DNA of 64,000 nucleotides from Sphingobium nicotianae (GCF_018603885.1 NZ_JAHGAW010000002.1:62001-126000), one strand, 5' to 3'; numbered from the stretch's first letter, positions 36,344-45,862 are shown. The notes: generated by a model not told the origin, from the sequence alone. A program made the numbers and translations.

Positions 36344-36384
36344 GTTGTGGCTTATGAGTTCGGTGCGGGGGGGGAGCCACCTTT

Positions 36385-36486
36385 AGCCCCTCTCCTTTAG
36401 GGGAGGGGTTGGGGTGGGGCTACAACGTTGCGATGATCGCTTCGCGACACCCACCCCCTACCCCTCCCTTGAAAGGGAGGGGTGAG
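36385..36486. repeat. Palindromic element before the smc stop
   Basis: Left AGCCCCTCTCCTTTAGGGGA...GGGGTTGGGGTGGGG and right CACCCCCTACCCCTCCCTTG...AAAGGGAGGGGT are imperfect reverse complements, each itself a hairpin. It ends a few bases from the smc stop codon at 36493. Confidence 0.7.
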
Positions 36487-36492
36487 AGTAAG

Positions 36493-39400
36493 TCACTCCG
36501 CTGCAAGCAATTCTTCCGCGCCCTGCAGGTCGACCGAGACGAGGCGGCTGACGCCCTGCTCGATCATGGTGACGCCGAACAGGCGGTGCATGCGGCTCAT
36601 CGTGACCGCGTTGTGCGTGACGATGAGGTAGCGCGTCGCGGTGTCCTGCACCATCGCGTCGAGCAGGCCGCAGAAGCGCTCGATATTGGCGTCGTCGAGC
36701 GGGGCGTCGACCTCGTCGAGCACGCAGATCGGCGCGGGGTTCGTCAGGAAAAGCCCGAAGATGAGGGCGACAGCGGTGAGCGCCTGTTCGCCGCCCGAGA
36801 GCAAAGTGAGCGTGGTCAGGCGCTTGCCCGGCGGCTGGGCCATGATCTCTAGGCCTGCTTCCAGCGGATCGTCGCTCTCGATCAGCTCCAGATGGGCCTG
36901 GCCGCCCTGGAACAGTGTCGTGAACAGGCGCTGGAAATGACCGTTCACCGCCTCGAACGCGGCGAGCAGGCGCTGGCGGCCCTCGCGATTGAGATGGCCG
37001 ATCGAGCCGCGCAGCTGGTTGATCGCGGTGGTCAGCTCCTCGCTTTCGGCCCGGCTCTTCGCTTGCGTCTCCTCCAGCTCGGCGAGCTCGGCGGCGGCGA
37101 CGAGATTGACCGGGCCGAGCCGCTCGCGGTCCAGCACGAGCTTGTCGTGGCGGGCCTGTTCTTCCTGCGCTGGCGCGAGATCCTCGCTGTCGAAGCCGAG
37201 CTTGGCGGGCAGAAGCGGCGGCGGGCAGGAGAAGCGCTCGCCGCAGCTCTGGCCGATATCCTTGCGGCGGGCGACGGCGTTGTCGGCGCGGGCGAGAGCA
37301 CCGGCGCGGGCCTCGCGCGCGGTGCTGAGCGCTTCGCCGGCGGCGGCGAGCGCCTTTTCGGCGGTGGCGAGCGCGGCCTCGGCACTGGCCTCGTCGGTAC
37401 GGGCCTGCTCGGCGCGGGCGGCGCCATCGAGCGCGGCCTCGGCAAGGGCGTCGAGCTCGGCGGAGAGGGCGGCGGGGCGATCGCGCATGCCGGCGAGATC
37501 GTCGGTGAGGGCCTCGCTGCGGCCCTTCATCTCGGCGATGCGGCGAGCGGCGTCACCGGCGCGGGCGCGCCAGCCGCCGATCTCGCCGCGTATGGCCTTC
37601 ACCCGGTCCTCGTCGGTCGCGAGGGCGCGCTGGATCATCGCCTGCTCGGTCTGCACCTGGCCGATGGCGGTGCGGCAATGCTCGGCGGCGGTCTTGAACA
37701 GCTCGACCTCGGCGGCGGTCTCGTTCCCCTGCGCGAGGGCGTCGAACGCGGCCTGCGCGCTCGCCATCTCGGCCTGGGCGGCGGCGAGATCGGTCGCGGT
37801 CTCGGCGGCGCGGCGGTCTAGATCGGCGCGGCGGCCGGCGACGCGCTCGATCATGGTCGCGACTTCGCCCAGGATGCGCTCGGCGGCGCGCAGGGACTCC
37901 TCGGCCATCTGCGCGGCGCCCCGGGCGCTGCGCTCCTCGGCATTGGCATCGCGCAGGGCATTCTCGGCATCGGCGAGCGCGGCCTCGGCGGCGGCGACGG
38001 CGGCGAGGACGGCGGGGCGCTCCTTGCTGATCGCTTCCAGCCGATTGAGGCGGATCAGCCGCTCGGCGGCCGCGACGCCGCCCTCCTCGACGATGAAGCC
38101 GTCCCAGCGGCGCATCTTGCCGTCCAGCGTCACCATGCGCTGGCCGACATGGAGCGACTGTCCGGTGTCCGCCTCGGCGACCGCGATCTGGGCGAGGCGG
38201 CGGGCGAGGACATGCGGCGCCTTGACGTGGTCCGCGAGGGAGTCGCAACCGTCCGGCAATGGCGGATCGAGCGCCATGATGATCGCGCCCGCCCAGCGGG
38301 CGAGGCCTTGCTCGCCGATGCCGGCGCTGAGATCATCGCCGAGCGCGGCGGCGAGGGCGCGCTCATAGCCGGGCTCGACGCTGATCTTGTCGATCGCGCG
38401 ATAGCCGTCGCCGAGGCTCTCGATGCCCTTGGCGAGTGCTTTTGCCTCGCTGTCCAGCGCGGCGGCGGTGGCGCGGGCGGCGGCCATCTCGCGCTGCTGG
38501 GCGGCGACCGTTTCGGTCTGTCTGTCGCGCGCGAGCGCGGCGGCGGCGATGCGCTGATCGGCCGTAGCGCGGTCGGTGAGGGCCTGCGCCTTGGCCGCTT
38601 CGGCGATCGTCTGGCGCTCGGCGAGGGGGGCGGGGTCCGGCAGAGCGGCGAGCGACTGGGCGACGCGATCGACCTCGCCGGTGGCGCGGGCGAGCTTCTG
38701 ACGGGCGCTGGCAAGGCCGGCCTCGGCGACGCGGCGCTCGGCCTGTTCGCCGGCGAGGCGGGCCATGGCCTGGGCCAGGCTGACCTCGGTATCGCGGCTG
38801 GCGCGCTCCGCTTCGGCGAGGCGGGCGACGAAGGCGGGCAGGGCGGCGCGGGAGTCCTTGATCCGGCTCGTCAGGCCGGCTTCCTCGTCCTGCAGTTTCT
38901 CGATCGCGCTGGCGGCGTCGATGGCGAGGGCGCCTTCGCGCTCCTGATCCTGCGCCATGCGGGCGAGCTGGCCTTCCAGCTCGGCGATGCGGCGGACGAG
39001 GCCGTCGCGCTCGGCGGTGAGGCGCTCCAGCCGGAAGCGGGATTCGGCGGCCGCCTCGCGCGCGCTGTTGGCGGCGGCGCGATTGCGGGCCAGCACTTCC
39101 ACGGCACTCTGGGCCTGCGCGGCGGCGCCCATCTGCGCTTCCTGCGCGGTGCGCACGAGCGCCTCGGCGACCTCGGCCTCCTTGCCGGCGCGCTCGGCCG
39201 CCTCGGCCGCCTCGCGATAGCGGGCGAAAAGGGCGCGGCCCTCGGCGAGCAGGATCTTCTCGCTGAGCTCGCTATAGCGCTCGGCGGCGCGGGCCTGACG
39301 GCGCAGCGCGTGGGCGCGCACGTCCATCTCGGCCAGGATGTCGTCCAGCCGGGCGAGGTTCTGGGCGCTGGCCTTGAGCTTCTGCTCGGCATCCTTGCGG

Positions 39401-39933
39401 CGCACGTGGAGCCCGGCGATCCCGGCCGCTTCCTCCAGCATGGCGCGGCGCTCGGCCGGCTTGGCCGCGATGACGGCGGCGATCTTGCCCTGGCTGACCA
39501 GCGCGGGGCTGTGCGGGCCAGTGGCCGCGTCGGCGAAGACCAGCGAGATGTCCTTGGCGCGCACGTCGCGGCCATTGGCGCGATAGGCGCTGCCGGCGCC
39601 GCGCTCGATGCGGCGGACGACTTCCATCTCGCCGTCCGCGCCCAGCTCGACCGCCGGGATGACCGCGCCGGGCGGCTGCACCGCGAACAGGCTGACCTCG
39701 GCGAAATCGCGCGCGGGCCGGGTGGCGGTGCCGGCGAAGATGACGTCGTCCATGCCGCCGCCGCGCATCGACTTGGGGCTGGATTCGCCCATCACCCAGC
39801 GAATGGCTTCGAGCAGGTTGGACTTGCCGCAGCCATTGGGGCCGACGATGCCGGTGAGGCCCGGCTCGATGCGCAGGTCGGTCGGCTCGACGAAGCTCTT
39901 GAAGCCGGTCAGCTTCAGGCGGCGGATCTGCAT
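36493..39933 (-). CDS. smc: Chromosome segregation protein SMC
   Basis: 1146 residues. Walker A GPNGCGKSNL at 31-40, long coiled coils with a central hinge (GDDLSAGIGEQGLARWAG near 500), C-terminal signature TLLSGGEQALTAVA and Walker B CVLDEVDAPLDD. Condenses and aligns sister chromosomes with ScpAB. Start chosen at MQIRRLKLTGFKSF (39933), the invariant family start; the frame is open further upstream but adds nothing familiar. Confidence 0.97.
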   Translation of the reverse strand: MQIRRLKLTGFKSFVEPTDLRIEPGLTGIVGPNGCGKSNLLEAIRWVMGESSPKSMRGGGMDDVIFAGTATRPARDFAEVSLFAVQPPGAVIPAVELGADGEMEVVRRIERGAGSAYRANGRDVRAKDISLVFADAATGPHSPALVSQGKIAAVIAAKPAERRAMLEEAAGIAGLHVRRKDAEQKLKASAQNLARLDDILAEMDVRAHALRRQARAAERYSELSEKILLAEGRALFARYREAAEAAERAGKEAEVAEALVRTAQEAQMGAAAQAQSAVEVLARNRAAANSAREAAAESRFRLERLTAERDGLVRRIAELEGQLARMAQDQEREGALAIDAASAIEKLQDEEAGLTSRIKDSRAALPAFVARLAEAERASRDTEVSLAQAMARLAGEQAERRVAEAGLASARQKLARATGEVDRVAQSLAALPDPAPLAERQTIAEAAKAQALTDRATADQRIAAAALARDRQTETVAAQQREMAAARATAAALDSEAKALAKGIESLGDGYRAIDKISVEPGYERALAAALGDDLSAGIGEQGLARWAGAIIMALDPPLPDGCDSLADHVKAPHVLARRLAQIAVAEADTGQSLHVGQRMVTLDGKMRRWDGFIVEEGGVAAAERLIRLNRLEAISKERPAVLAAVAAAEAALADAENALRDANAEERSARGAAQMAEESLRAAERILGEVATMIERVAGRRADLDRRAAETATDLAAAQAEMASAQAAFDALAQGNETAAEVELFKTAAEHCRTAIGQVQTEQAMIQRALATDEDRVKAIRGEIGGWRARAGDAARRIAEMKGRSEALTDDLAGMRDRPAALSAELDALAEAALDGAARAEQARTDEASAEAALATAEKALAAAGEALSTAREARAGALARADNAVARRKDIGQSCGERFSCPPPLLPAKLGFDSEDLAPAQEEQARHDKLVLDRERLGPVNLVAAAELAELEETQAKSRAESEELTTAINQLRGSIGHLNREGRQRLLAAFEAVNGHFQRLFTTLFQGGQAHLELIESDDPLEAGLEIMAQPPGKRLTTLTLLSGGEQALTAVALIFGLFLTNPAPICVLDEVDAPLDDANIERFCGLLDAMVQDTATRYLIVTHNAVTMSRMHRLFGVTMIEQGVSRLVSVDLQGAEELLAAE

Positions 39934-40021
39934 GCCCGCGCCGCGCGCGCGGTGCAGCTCGGGCAGCGGCCCGTCCGTCTCGTCCTGCTCTGGTCCGCCC
40001 CCGTCCGTCAATGTCAGCCCA

Positions 40022-40771
40022 TCAGAGGCCAGCGGCCTTGAGGCGCTCTTGCAGGGCCGACCAGGCCGCGACATTGTCGAGCTTGGTACCGTTCATGACG
40101 ATCGTCGGCGTTCCCTCGATCTGGTACTGATTGGTGTATTTCTCGACGTTTGCGGCGATGGTCTCCGCATTCTTGCTGTCGGCGAGGCAGGCGCGCAGCT
40201 TGTCGTCCGGAATGCCGCGCTGCTTGGCGAAGTCCATCAGGCCGGCGAGTTCGGCGAGCTTGCCGAAGCGGGCGTCGGCCGGCGCCTGCATCGCCGCCGT
40301 ATAGGACGCCTCGCCATAGCTCTGGATCTTCTTGATCATATCCTCCTGGTTCATGAAGAACTGGAGGGAGAGCGGGAAGAAGGCATCCTTGCCGCCGCAG
40401 CGGGCGATGAGCGCGACGGTGAGATCGAGCGGATCGCGGATGAAGTTGCGATATTCGAAGCTGACCTTGCCGCTGTTCACATAATCGCGCTCCATCACCT
40501 CGTGCGATTCCTCGGTGAAGTCGCGGCAGTGCGGGCAGGTGTAGGAGCCGAACTCGATCAGCTTGATCGGCGCGTCGGGATTGCCCATGCGATAGCCGCC
40601 CTCGGGCGTCTCGACGATCGTCTGCGCCCAGGTCGTGCCGGCGGGTGCCGCCTTGCCGACCACCTTGCCGCCGGCGGGCGCTGCGCTGCTGCTGTTGCCG
40701 CTGCCCGAGGTGCCGCAGGCGGCGAGGGTGGCGAGAGCGAGCGCGAGGGGAGCGAAGGCGAGACGATTCAT
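40022..40771 (-). CDS. DsbA-like thiol oxidoreductase, lipoprotein
   Basis: 249 residues. Lipobox LAAC (C19), a linker of small residues, then a thioredoxin-fold DsbA domain with active site C79-P-H-C82 (FGSYTCPHCRDF) and cis-Pro GTPTIV. Anchored at the outer face of the inner membrane or in the outer membrane, introducing disulfides. It starts at 40771; the palindromic element at 40817-41088 lies upstream, between it and a second DsbA-like gene; both are leftward. Confidence 0.88.
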   Translation of the reverse strand: MNRLAFAPLALALATLAACGTSGSGNSSSAAPAGGKVVGKAAPAGTTWAQTIVETPEGGYRMGNPDAPIKLIEFGSYTCPHCRDFTEESHEVMERDYVNSGKVSFEYRNFIRDPLDLTVALIARCGGKDAFFPLSLQFFMNQEDMIKKIQSYGEASYTAAMQAPADARFGKLAELAGLMDFAKQRGIPDDKLRACLADSKNAETIAANVEKYTNQYQIEGTPTIVMNGTKLDNVAAWSALQERLKAAGL

Positions 40772-40816
40772 GTGGGGCGGCCTCATCGGTGGGGCGTTTT
40801 CGAAGACGGGTCGGGT

Positions 40817-41088
40817 TTAGGGTCTGAACTCAGTTGGAACGGGGTCGAGACGGAGCGGATTTTGGCGCCAGGCCAGGAGCAAGGAGGGAGCGATGGTTTC
40901 CATCGTGACCGACGCGCGACGCCGCCTGGCGCCAAAAGACGCCCGCCGCGGCGCGCTTGCCCATGGAAGGCCGCCGAGCGGCGTCGCTTGCTTGCGCGTA
41001 GCTTTAGCTACGCGACTGCGCAGCGCTCCTTGTCGGCGGCCTTCCATGGGCAATCTCGATCCCCGTTCCAACTGAGTTCAGACCCTAA
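40817..41088. repeat. 272-bp palindromic element with perfect 28-bp terminal inverted repeats
   Basis: Ends 40817-40844 and 41061-41088 (TTAGGGTCTGAACTCAGTTG plus GAACGGGG) are exact reverse complements. Nested inside are TTTTGGCGCCAGGC/GCCTGGCGCCAAAA, a GGAAGGCCGCCGA / TCGGCGGCCTTCC pair and GCGTAGC-TTTA-GCTACGC. It fills most of the gap between the two DsbA-like genes and ends 2 bases from the stop of the second. No transposase inside, so it looks like a non-autonomous mobile element. Confidence 0.85.
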
Positions 41089-41089
41089 C

Positions 41090-41797
41090 TCACTTGCCAG
41101 CGGCGGGCAATGGCGGGAGCAGGGGCCTGAGCGCTGCCCAGGTGTGGACATCGGGGAGCGATTTGCCGTTCAGCACGAAATAGGGCGTGCCGTCGAACCC
41201 CTTCACGTCCCAGGAGCCGGCGGTCATGGCGAGGACGTTGGCCAGCGCCTGCTTGTCGGCGAGGCAGGCGCGCTGCGCGGCGGGCGTCAGGCCCTGTCTG
41301 GCGAGCAATGCGAACAGGCCGGTCTTGTCCGCGATCAGGGTCATCGCGGCGACCTGATCGGCCGGCAGCTTGGCGCCTTCGGCTTCGGAGAAGGGCTGCA
41401 GCACCTTGAACCAGGCTTCCTGATTGTTGAACAGGGCCTCGTGATTGGCGGCGAAGCGCGCCGGGCCGCCGCAGCGCGCCAGCATGGCGGCGGTGAGATC
41501 GAAGGGATCGCGCACGAAGTTGCGCACTTCGAGCGAGACCAGGCCACGGCGCAGCCATTGCGTCCTGAGGCCGCCGGGGCCGACCAGCCCCTCCTTGTGG
41601 AAGGCGCCGCAGTGCGGGCAGGTGTAGGAGAGATATTCGATCAGGCGCTGGGCTTTGGGATTGCCGATGACATAGGCGCCGTTGGCCCCGGGCGTGACGG
41701 TGGCGGCCCAGTTGGGCGTGGCCGCCTTCTTCTGGGCGGTCGCGGGCGCGGTGAGGACCGTGAGGGCGGCGAGGGCAAAGAGGATGCGGCGGATCAT
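41090..41797 (-). CDS. DsbA-like thiol oxidoreductase, secreted
   Basis: 235 residues. Signal peptide (LFALAALTVLTAPATAQ), active site C60-P-H-C63 (LSYTCPHCGAF), cis-Pro GTPYFV. Paralogue of the lipoprotein DsbA downstream. One is lipid-anchored and the other free, suggesting divided roles. AGACAT region before ATG 41797 has no strong ribosome site. Confidence 0.88.
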   Translation of the reverse strand: MIRRILFALAALTVLTAPATAQKKAATPNWAATVTPGANGAYVIGNPKAQRLIEYLSYTCPHCGAFHKEGLVGPGGLRTQWLRRGLVSLEVRNFVRDPFDLTAAMLARCGGPARFAANHEALFNNQEAWFKVLQPFSEAEGAKLPADQVAAMTLIADKTGLFALLARQGLTPAAQRACLADKQALANVLAMTAGSWDVKGFDGTPYFVLNGKSLPDVHTWAALRPLLPPLPAAGK

Positions 41798-41826
41798 GCT
41801 ATGTCTTCCGTTTCAGCACAAAATTC

Positions 41827-41929
41827 CCGTTCGGTTCGAGCGGCCATCGAGCTTGTCGAGATGGCTGTCGAGAAACGCTTTCTCGACCCCGGTTCTCGAC
41901 AAGCTCGAACCTCAGCTCGAAACGAACGG
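41827..41929. repeat. Palindromic CCGTTCG...CGAACGG element
   Basis: Arms CCGTTCGGTTCGAG (41827-41840) and CTCGAAACGAACGG (41916-41929) with an internal AGCTTGTCGAGA / TTCTCGACAAGCT pair. Same family as 13.6 kb, 46.7 kb and 62.0 kb. Confidence 0.75.
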
Positions 41930-41949
41930 CTTGTTCATTGGCAATGGCA

Positions 41950-42516
41950 TCAGCTGATCTTGGGCAGGTTGAGGCCGTTGCCGAGGCCGCGGGCCATCGA
42001 CTCGAGCACGGTGCGCAGTTCCGGATCGCTGACTTCGCGCAGGCCCTCGCCCAGCTCCTGCGGGATCGGGCGCAGCATCGGCGAGGGCGGGCGGCTGACC
42101 GGCTCGACGGGGATCACCTGGCCCTGCTTCATGGCGATGCGCGCGACGGCCTCATAGCCGAAGAAGCGGTTCACCCGCTCGATGATCTCCGGAATGATAT
42201 GCTGCACCATCGGCGCGTGGCCGCTGGCGACGGTGAGCTGCAGGGTGCCGCCAGACCGCTTGCCCTGCGGGAAGCGGATCGATTCGGGCGCGGTGAGCTG
42301 GGCATAGCGCTGACCGACAATCTCGGCCCAGCGGGTGACGACGCTCGACTGGATGAAGCCGAACTTGCGGAAGGCGGCGCGGCCGATGTCCGGCATCAGG
42401 TCCGCGATCGCGCGGGCCGAGCCGACGCGCGGGCGCTCTGCGGCGGGCGCGGGCGCCGCCCTCGCGCGCTTCGGCTTCGTCTTGCTTTCCGTGGGTTCTG
42501 TCATGCTCCGGTCCAT
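41950..42516 (-). CDS. DUF721 / DciA-type protein
   Basis: 188 residues: basic N-terminus, then the DUF721 core (RKFGFIQSSVVTRWAEIVGQRYAQLTAPESI) and LQLTVASGHAPMVQHIIPEII. DciA loads the replicative helicase in many bacteria; alphaproteobacterial members are mostly inferred. Start could be 42516 or 42504; neither has a good ribosome site. Diverges from mutY with a 14-base gap. Confidence 0.8.
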   Translation of the reverse strand: MDRSMTEPTESKTKPKRARAAPAPAAERPRVGSARAIADLMPDIGRAAFRKFGFIQSSVVTRWAEIVGQRYAQLTAPESIRFPQGKRSGGTLQLTVASGHAPMVQHIIPEIIERVNRFFGYEAVARIAMKQGQVIPVEPVSRPPSPMLRPIPQELGEGLREVSDPELRTVLESMARGLGNGLNLPKIS

Positions 42517-42530
42517 GCCATAGGCGCCCC

Positions 42531-43616
42531 ATGGCCGTCGATGGATTAATCACTGCGGAACGCACGGTGGCGGAGGCGCTGCTGGCGCATTATCGCGTCC
42601 ACGCGCGGCGATTGCCGTGGCGCAGTCCGCCGGGCGCGGCGCCGCCTGATCCATACGCCGTGTGGCTGAGCGAGATCATGCTGCAGCAGACGACGGTGGC
42701 GGCGGTCATTCCCTATTATGAGCGCTTCCTCGCGCGCTGGCCGACCGTCGAAGCGCTGGCGGCGGCGCAGGATGGCGACCTGATGGCCGCCTGGGCGGGG
42801 CTGGGCTATTATGCGCGGGCGCGCAATCTGCTGGCCTGTGCGCGCTTTGTGGCGGGCGAGCTGGGCGGGCGGTTTCCGGATACCGAGGAGGGGCTGCGCG
42901 CGCTGCCGGGCATCGGTGCCTATACGGCGGCGGCGATCGCGGCGATCGCGTTCGGGCGGCGCGCGGTGGTGGTCGACGGCAATGTCGAGCGGGTGGTGAG
43001 CCGGCTGTTCGCGGTCGAGACTCCGCTTCCCGCCGGCAAGGCCGAACTGCGGGTGCTGGCGGATGGCATCACTCCGGAGCGCCAGGCCGGAGACTTCGCT
43101 CAGGCGATGATGGACCTGGGCGCGACGATCTGCACGCCGACGCGGCCGGCCTGCCTCACCTGCCCGCTCGCGGCGATGTGCGTGGCGCGGGCGCGGGGCA
43201 CGCCGGAGCGCTATCCGGTCAAGGCGCCGAAGAAGGCCAAGCCGACCCGCACCGGCACGGCCTGGTGGATCGAGCATGACGGCGCCGTCTGGCTGGTGCG
43301 CCGGCCGGACAAGGGCCTGCTCGGCGGCATGCTCGGCCTGCCGACCAGCGACTGGCGCGAGGGGGCGGCGGCGATGGCGCTGCCCGACATTGCCGGCGAC
43401 TGGACGCCGCTCAACAGCGGGGTGCGGCATGTCTTCACCCATTTCGCGCTGGAGCTCGGCATCGCCCGTCTCGCGCCCGGCCCGGCCGGCGCGGAACGCA
43501 TTGCCAAGGCGCTCGGGCCGGGCCAATGGTGGCCGCGCGCGGCACTGGCCGAGGCCGGGTTGCCGACCGTCTTCGCGCGGGTCGTGCAGGCGGTGATGGC
43601 GCTGGGAGAGGATTGA
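42531..43616 (+). CDS. mutY: A/G-specific adenine DNA glycosylase
   Basis: 361 residues. Removes A mispaired with 8-oxoG. Catalytic E48 (SEIMLQQT) and D149 (VVDGNVER), HhH LPGIGAYTA, iron-sulfur cysteines C201-x6-C208-x2-C211-x5-C217, and a C-terminal Nudix-like 8-oxoG recognition domain (VRHVFTHFALEL). ATG follows a short gap from the divergent DUF721 gene. nudC, another nucleotide-sanitising enzyme, follows. Confidence 0.97.
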   Translation: MAVDGLITAERTVAEALLAHYRVHARRLPWRSPPGAAPPDPYAVWLSEIMLQQTTVAAVIPYYERFLARWPTVEALAAAQDGDLMAAWAGLGYYARARNLLACARFVAGELGGRFPDTEEGLRALPGIGAYTAAAIAAIAFGRRAVVVDGNVERVVSRLFAVETPLPAGKAELRVLADGITPERQAGDFAQAMMDLGATICTPTRPACLTCPLAAMCVARARGTPERYPVKAPKKAKPTRTGTAWWIEHDGAVWLVRRPDKGLLGGMLGLPTSDWREGAAAMALPDIAGDWTPLNSGVRHVFTHFALELGIARLAPGPAGAERIAKALGPGQWWPRAALAEAGLPTVFARVVQAVMALGED

Positions 43617-43622
43617 GGACGC

Positions 43623-44522
43623 ATGACGCAGACGACGCTGGCCTATCCCCGCCCGATCACCTTCACCGGCGGGACGATCGACCGCGCAGACCATTTGCGC
43701 ATCGATCCGGAGCGGCTGGCGGCCGCCTGGGCCGATCCGCGCGCGCGGATCGTCCTGCTCGACGGGCTCGATCCCCGGCCAACGGCGGACAGCCTGCTGG
43801 CGACCAGCCCGGTGCCACCGGAGGCCGCGCTCGGCGACCATGCCCTGCTCGGCCTGCGCGACGACGGCACGCCGGTGTTCGTCTCGCTCATCGTCATCAA
43901 GAGCGACGAGCCGCCGGTCTTTCCGCCCAAGGTCTGGCAGGTCATTCCGCAGCTCAGTCTCGACGAGGCCGCGCTCTACGGCGCCGCGCGCAGTCTGGTC
44001 GACTGGCATGACCGGCATCAATATTGCGCGCGCTGCGGCGGCAAGTCCCACCCGATCCGCGCCGGCTGGGTGCGCCAGTGCGAGATCTGCTCGACCGAGC
44101 ATTTTCCGCGCACCGATCCGGTCGTGATCATGCTGGCCGAATATGAGGGCAAGGTGCTGATCGGCCGCAATGCGCGCTTCCCGCCCCGGCGCTTCTCGGC
44201 GCTGGCCGGCTTCGTCGAGCCGGGCGAGACGATCGAGGAAGCGGTGCGGCGCGAGATCATGGAGGAAGCGGGCGTGCGCTGCGGACGGGTGGACTATCTG
44301 TTCAGCCAGCCCTGGCCCTTCCCCTCGCAGCTCATGATCGCCTGCGTCGCGCAGGCGCTGGACGACAGGATCGTCCTCGACGAGAATGAGCTGGCCGAGG
44401 CTGTGTGGGTGAGCAAGGACGATGTCCGCGCCGCGCTGGCGGAAGACGAGAACGCGCTGTTCCTGCCGCCCTCACCCGTGGCGGTGGCACATCATATGCT
44501 GAGGTGGTGGCTGGGCGACTAG
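43623..44522 (+). CDS. nudC: NADH pyrophosphatase / NAD-cap decapping hydrolase
   Basis: 299 residues. Zinc ribbon C135-x2-C138 ... C153-x2-C156, Nudix box GFVEPGETIEEAVRREIMEE, and the NudC mark SQPWPFPSQLM. Hydrolyses NADH and removes NAD caps from RNA. Starts 6 bases after mutY's stop, so co-transcribed. Confidence 0.96.
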   Translation: MTQTTLAYPRPITFTGGTIDRADHLRIDPERLAAAWADPRARIVLLDGLDPRPTADSLLATSPVPPEAALGDHALLGLRDDGTPVFVSLIVIKSDEPPVFPPKVWQVIPQLSLDEAALYGAARSLVDWHDRHQYCARCGGKSHPIRAGWVRQCEICSTEHFPRTDPVVIMLAEYEGKVLIGRNARFPPRRFSALAGFVEPGETIEEAVRREIMEEAGVRCGRVDYLFSQPWPFPSQLMIACVAQALDDRIVLDENELAEAVWVSKDDVRAALAEDENALFLPPSPVAVAHHMLRWWLGD

Positions 44523-44533
44523 GGAGACGTACC

Positions 44534-45190
44534 GTGACCGAACCGAGCAATGCCGACACTATCGCGCGCTCGCCGATCACGGCTCGCATCACCCGTGTCG
44601 CTGATCTCGCGGCGACCCTGCTGTTCGCGCTGGAAGGCGGACTGGTCGCCATCGCGGTCGGGCTCGATCCGGTCGGCGTGCTGGTGGTCTGCTTCGTCTC
44701 GGCGCTGGGCGGGGGCCTCGTCCGCGACATATTGACGGGCGCGCTGCCGCCGGCGGCGGTGTCGGACTGGCACTATGCGGTGATCGTGATCGTCGCGGCG
44801 GCGGCGGTCTGGACGCTGCACGGCGTGCTTGCGGGGTTGCCGGGCAGCCTCGTCGTCGCGCTCGATGCGGCGGGGCTCTCGATGGCGGCCATCGCCGGCA
44901 CGGAAAAATCGCTGGATCGCGACATCCATCCGCTCGTCGCTTTGTTTCTCGGCACGGTCAGCGGCGTCGGCGGCGGCGCGATCCGCGACGTCATCATCAA
45001 TCAGGTGCCGCGTGTGCTGCGCGTCGACATCTATGCGAGCGCCGCCTGCCTCGCGGCGCTGATCATCGTGATCTGGCGGCTGGCGGGCCTGCCGGCGCGC
45101 CCGACGGCGATCGTCGCCGGGCTGGCCTGCTTCGGCCTGCGGATGGCGGCCGCGACCTTCGGCTGGGCGCTGCCCCACGCCATGGCCTGA
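44534..45190 (+). CDS. TRIC-type trimeric cation channel family membrane protein
   Basis: 218 residues with about seven hydrophobic helices in two repeats (ALEGGLVAIAVGLDPVGVLVVCFVSALGGGLVRDIL and ALFLGTVSGVGGGAIRDVI), the UPF0126/TRIC pattern with GGGxxRD motifs. GTG 44534 is 7 nt after AGGGAG. Follows nudC by 11 bases. Probable potassium-permeable channel. Confidence 0.9.
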   Translation: MTEPSNADTIARSPITARITRVADLAATLLFALEGGLVAIAVGLDPVGVLVVCFVSALGGGLVRDILTGALPPAAVSDWHYAVIVIVAAAAVWTLHGVLAGLPGSLVVALDAAGLSMAAIAGTEKSLDRDIHPLVALFLGTVSGVGGGAIRDVIINQVPRVLRVDIYASAACLAALIIVIWRLAGLPARPTAIVAGLACFGLRMAAATFGWALPHAMA

Positions 45191-45211
45191 GCCACGCGCG
45201 GGGCCTCCCCG

Positions 45212-45724
45212 TCAGGCCGCGACCAGATTGACCGCCTTGGGCTGTGCCGGGGGCAATCCGCTTGCCTTGGCCTGCGCCAGCAATTCCTGCTTGCGGGCGA
45301 GCATCTGGTCGCGCAGCGCGACGAGGTCGGCGTCGGCCTTGCGGCATTGCGCGAACATGCCTTCCGACGGCATTTCCTCCTCATGGACATGATGCTTGAT
45401 CTCTTCGGACAGCACCTTGACCTTGGCATCGTAGAAATCATCGTCCGGGCTGCCCGCTTCGATGTCGTTGATCAGCACCTTGGCGCCGTCATGCTCGACA
45501 TAGGCCTCGTCGAGCGTGTCATCCTCGATCTTGCCGCGAAAGGCCGGATAGAAAATCTCTTCCTCGATCATCGTGTGGATCTTGAGCTCGGTGCAAATCT
45601 CGCGGGCGAGACTCTGCTTCTTCGACGATGAAGTGGCGCTCTCGAACTGCTCGAACAGACCTTCCACCTTGCGGTGGTCGGCCTTCAAGAGGGCAATCGC
45701 ATCGGTATAGGTTTCGGTGGCCAT
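45212..45724 (-). CDS. Hemerythrin-domain protein
   Basis: 170 residues, four-helix hemerythrin HHE domain: DHRKVEGLFEQF (H17), IHTMIEEEIFYPAF (H50, E54), EHDGAK (H78), HHVHEEE. Non-heme di-iron oxygen or NO sensor/handler; typical general-stress protein. AGGAGGACATC precedes ATG 45724. A GGAAC is upstream but no correctly spaced GTT. Confidence 0.9.
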   Translation of the reverse strand: MATETYTDAIALLKADHRKVEGLFEQFESATSSSKKQSLAREICTELKIHTMIEEEIFYPAFRGKIEDDTLDEAYVEHDGAKVLINDIEAGSPDDDFYDAKVKVLSEEIKHHVHEEEMPSEGMFAQCRKADADLVALRDQMLARKQELLAQAKASGLPPAQPKAVNLVAA

Positions 45725-45862
45725 GATGTCCTCCTGTTGGATTGGTACGCCCTAAGCGACCGACGGGTCGCATCGGTTCCATGCGAACGACTCGCAATAA
45801 GGTGAAGCGATCGGCGACGTCTGAGCGGATCGATGGATGACGCTGGTCCTCGAACGATCGAC

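Noticed and set aside
36892..40041. Long rightward open frames across smc
   Set aside because: High GC keeps antisense frames open; they lack motifs, and SMC's Walker motifs fix the leftward frame.
40893..41075. Short frames inside the 272-bp palindromic element
   Set aside because: No ribosome site or family resemblance; product of the palindrome's own sequence.
45725..45790. EcfG-type promoter upstream of the hemerythrin gene
   Set aside because: GGAAC is present, but no GTT at the proper distance, so it was not called.
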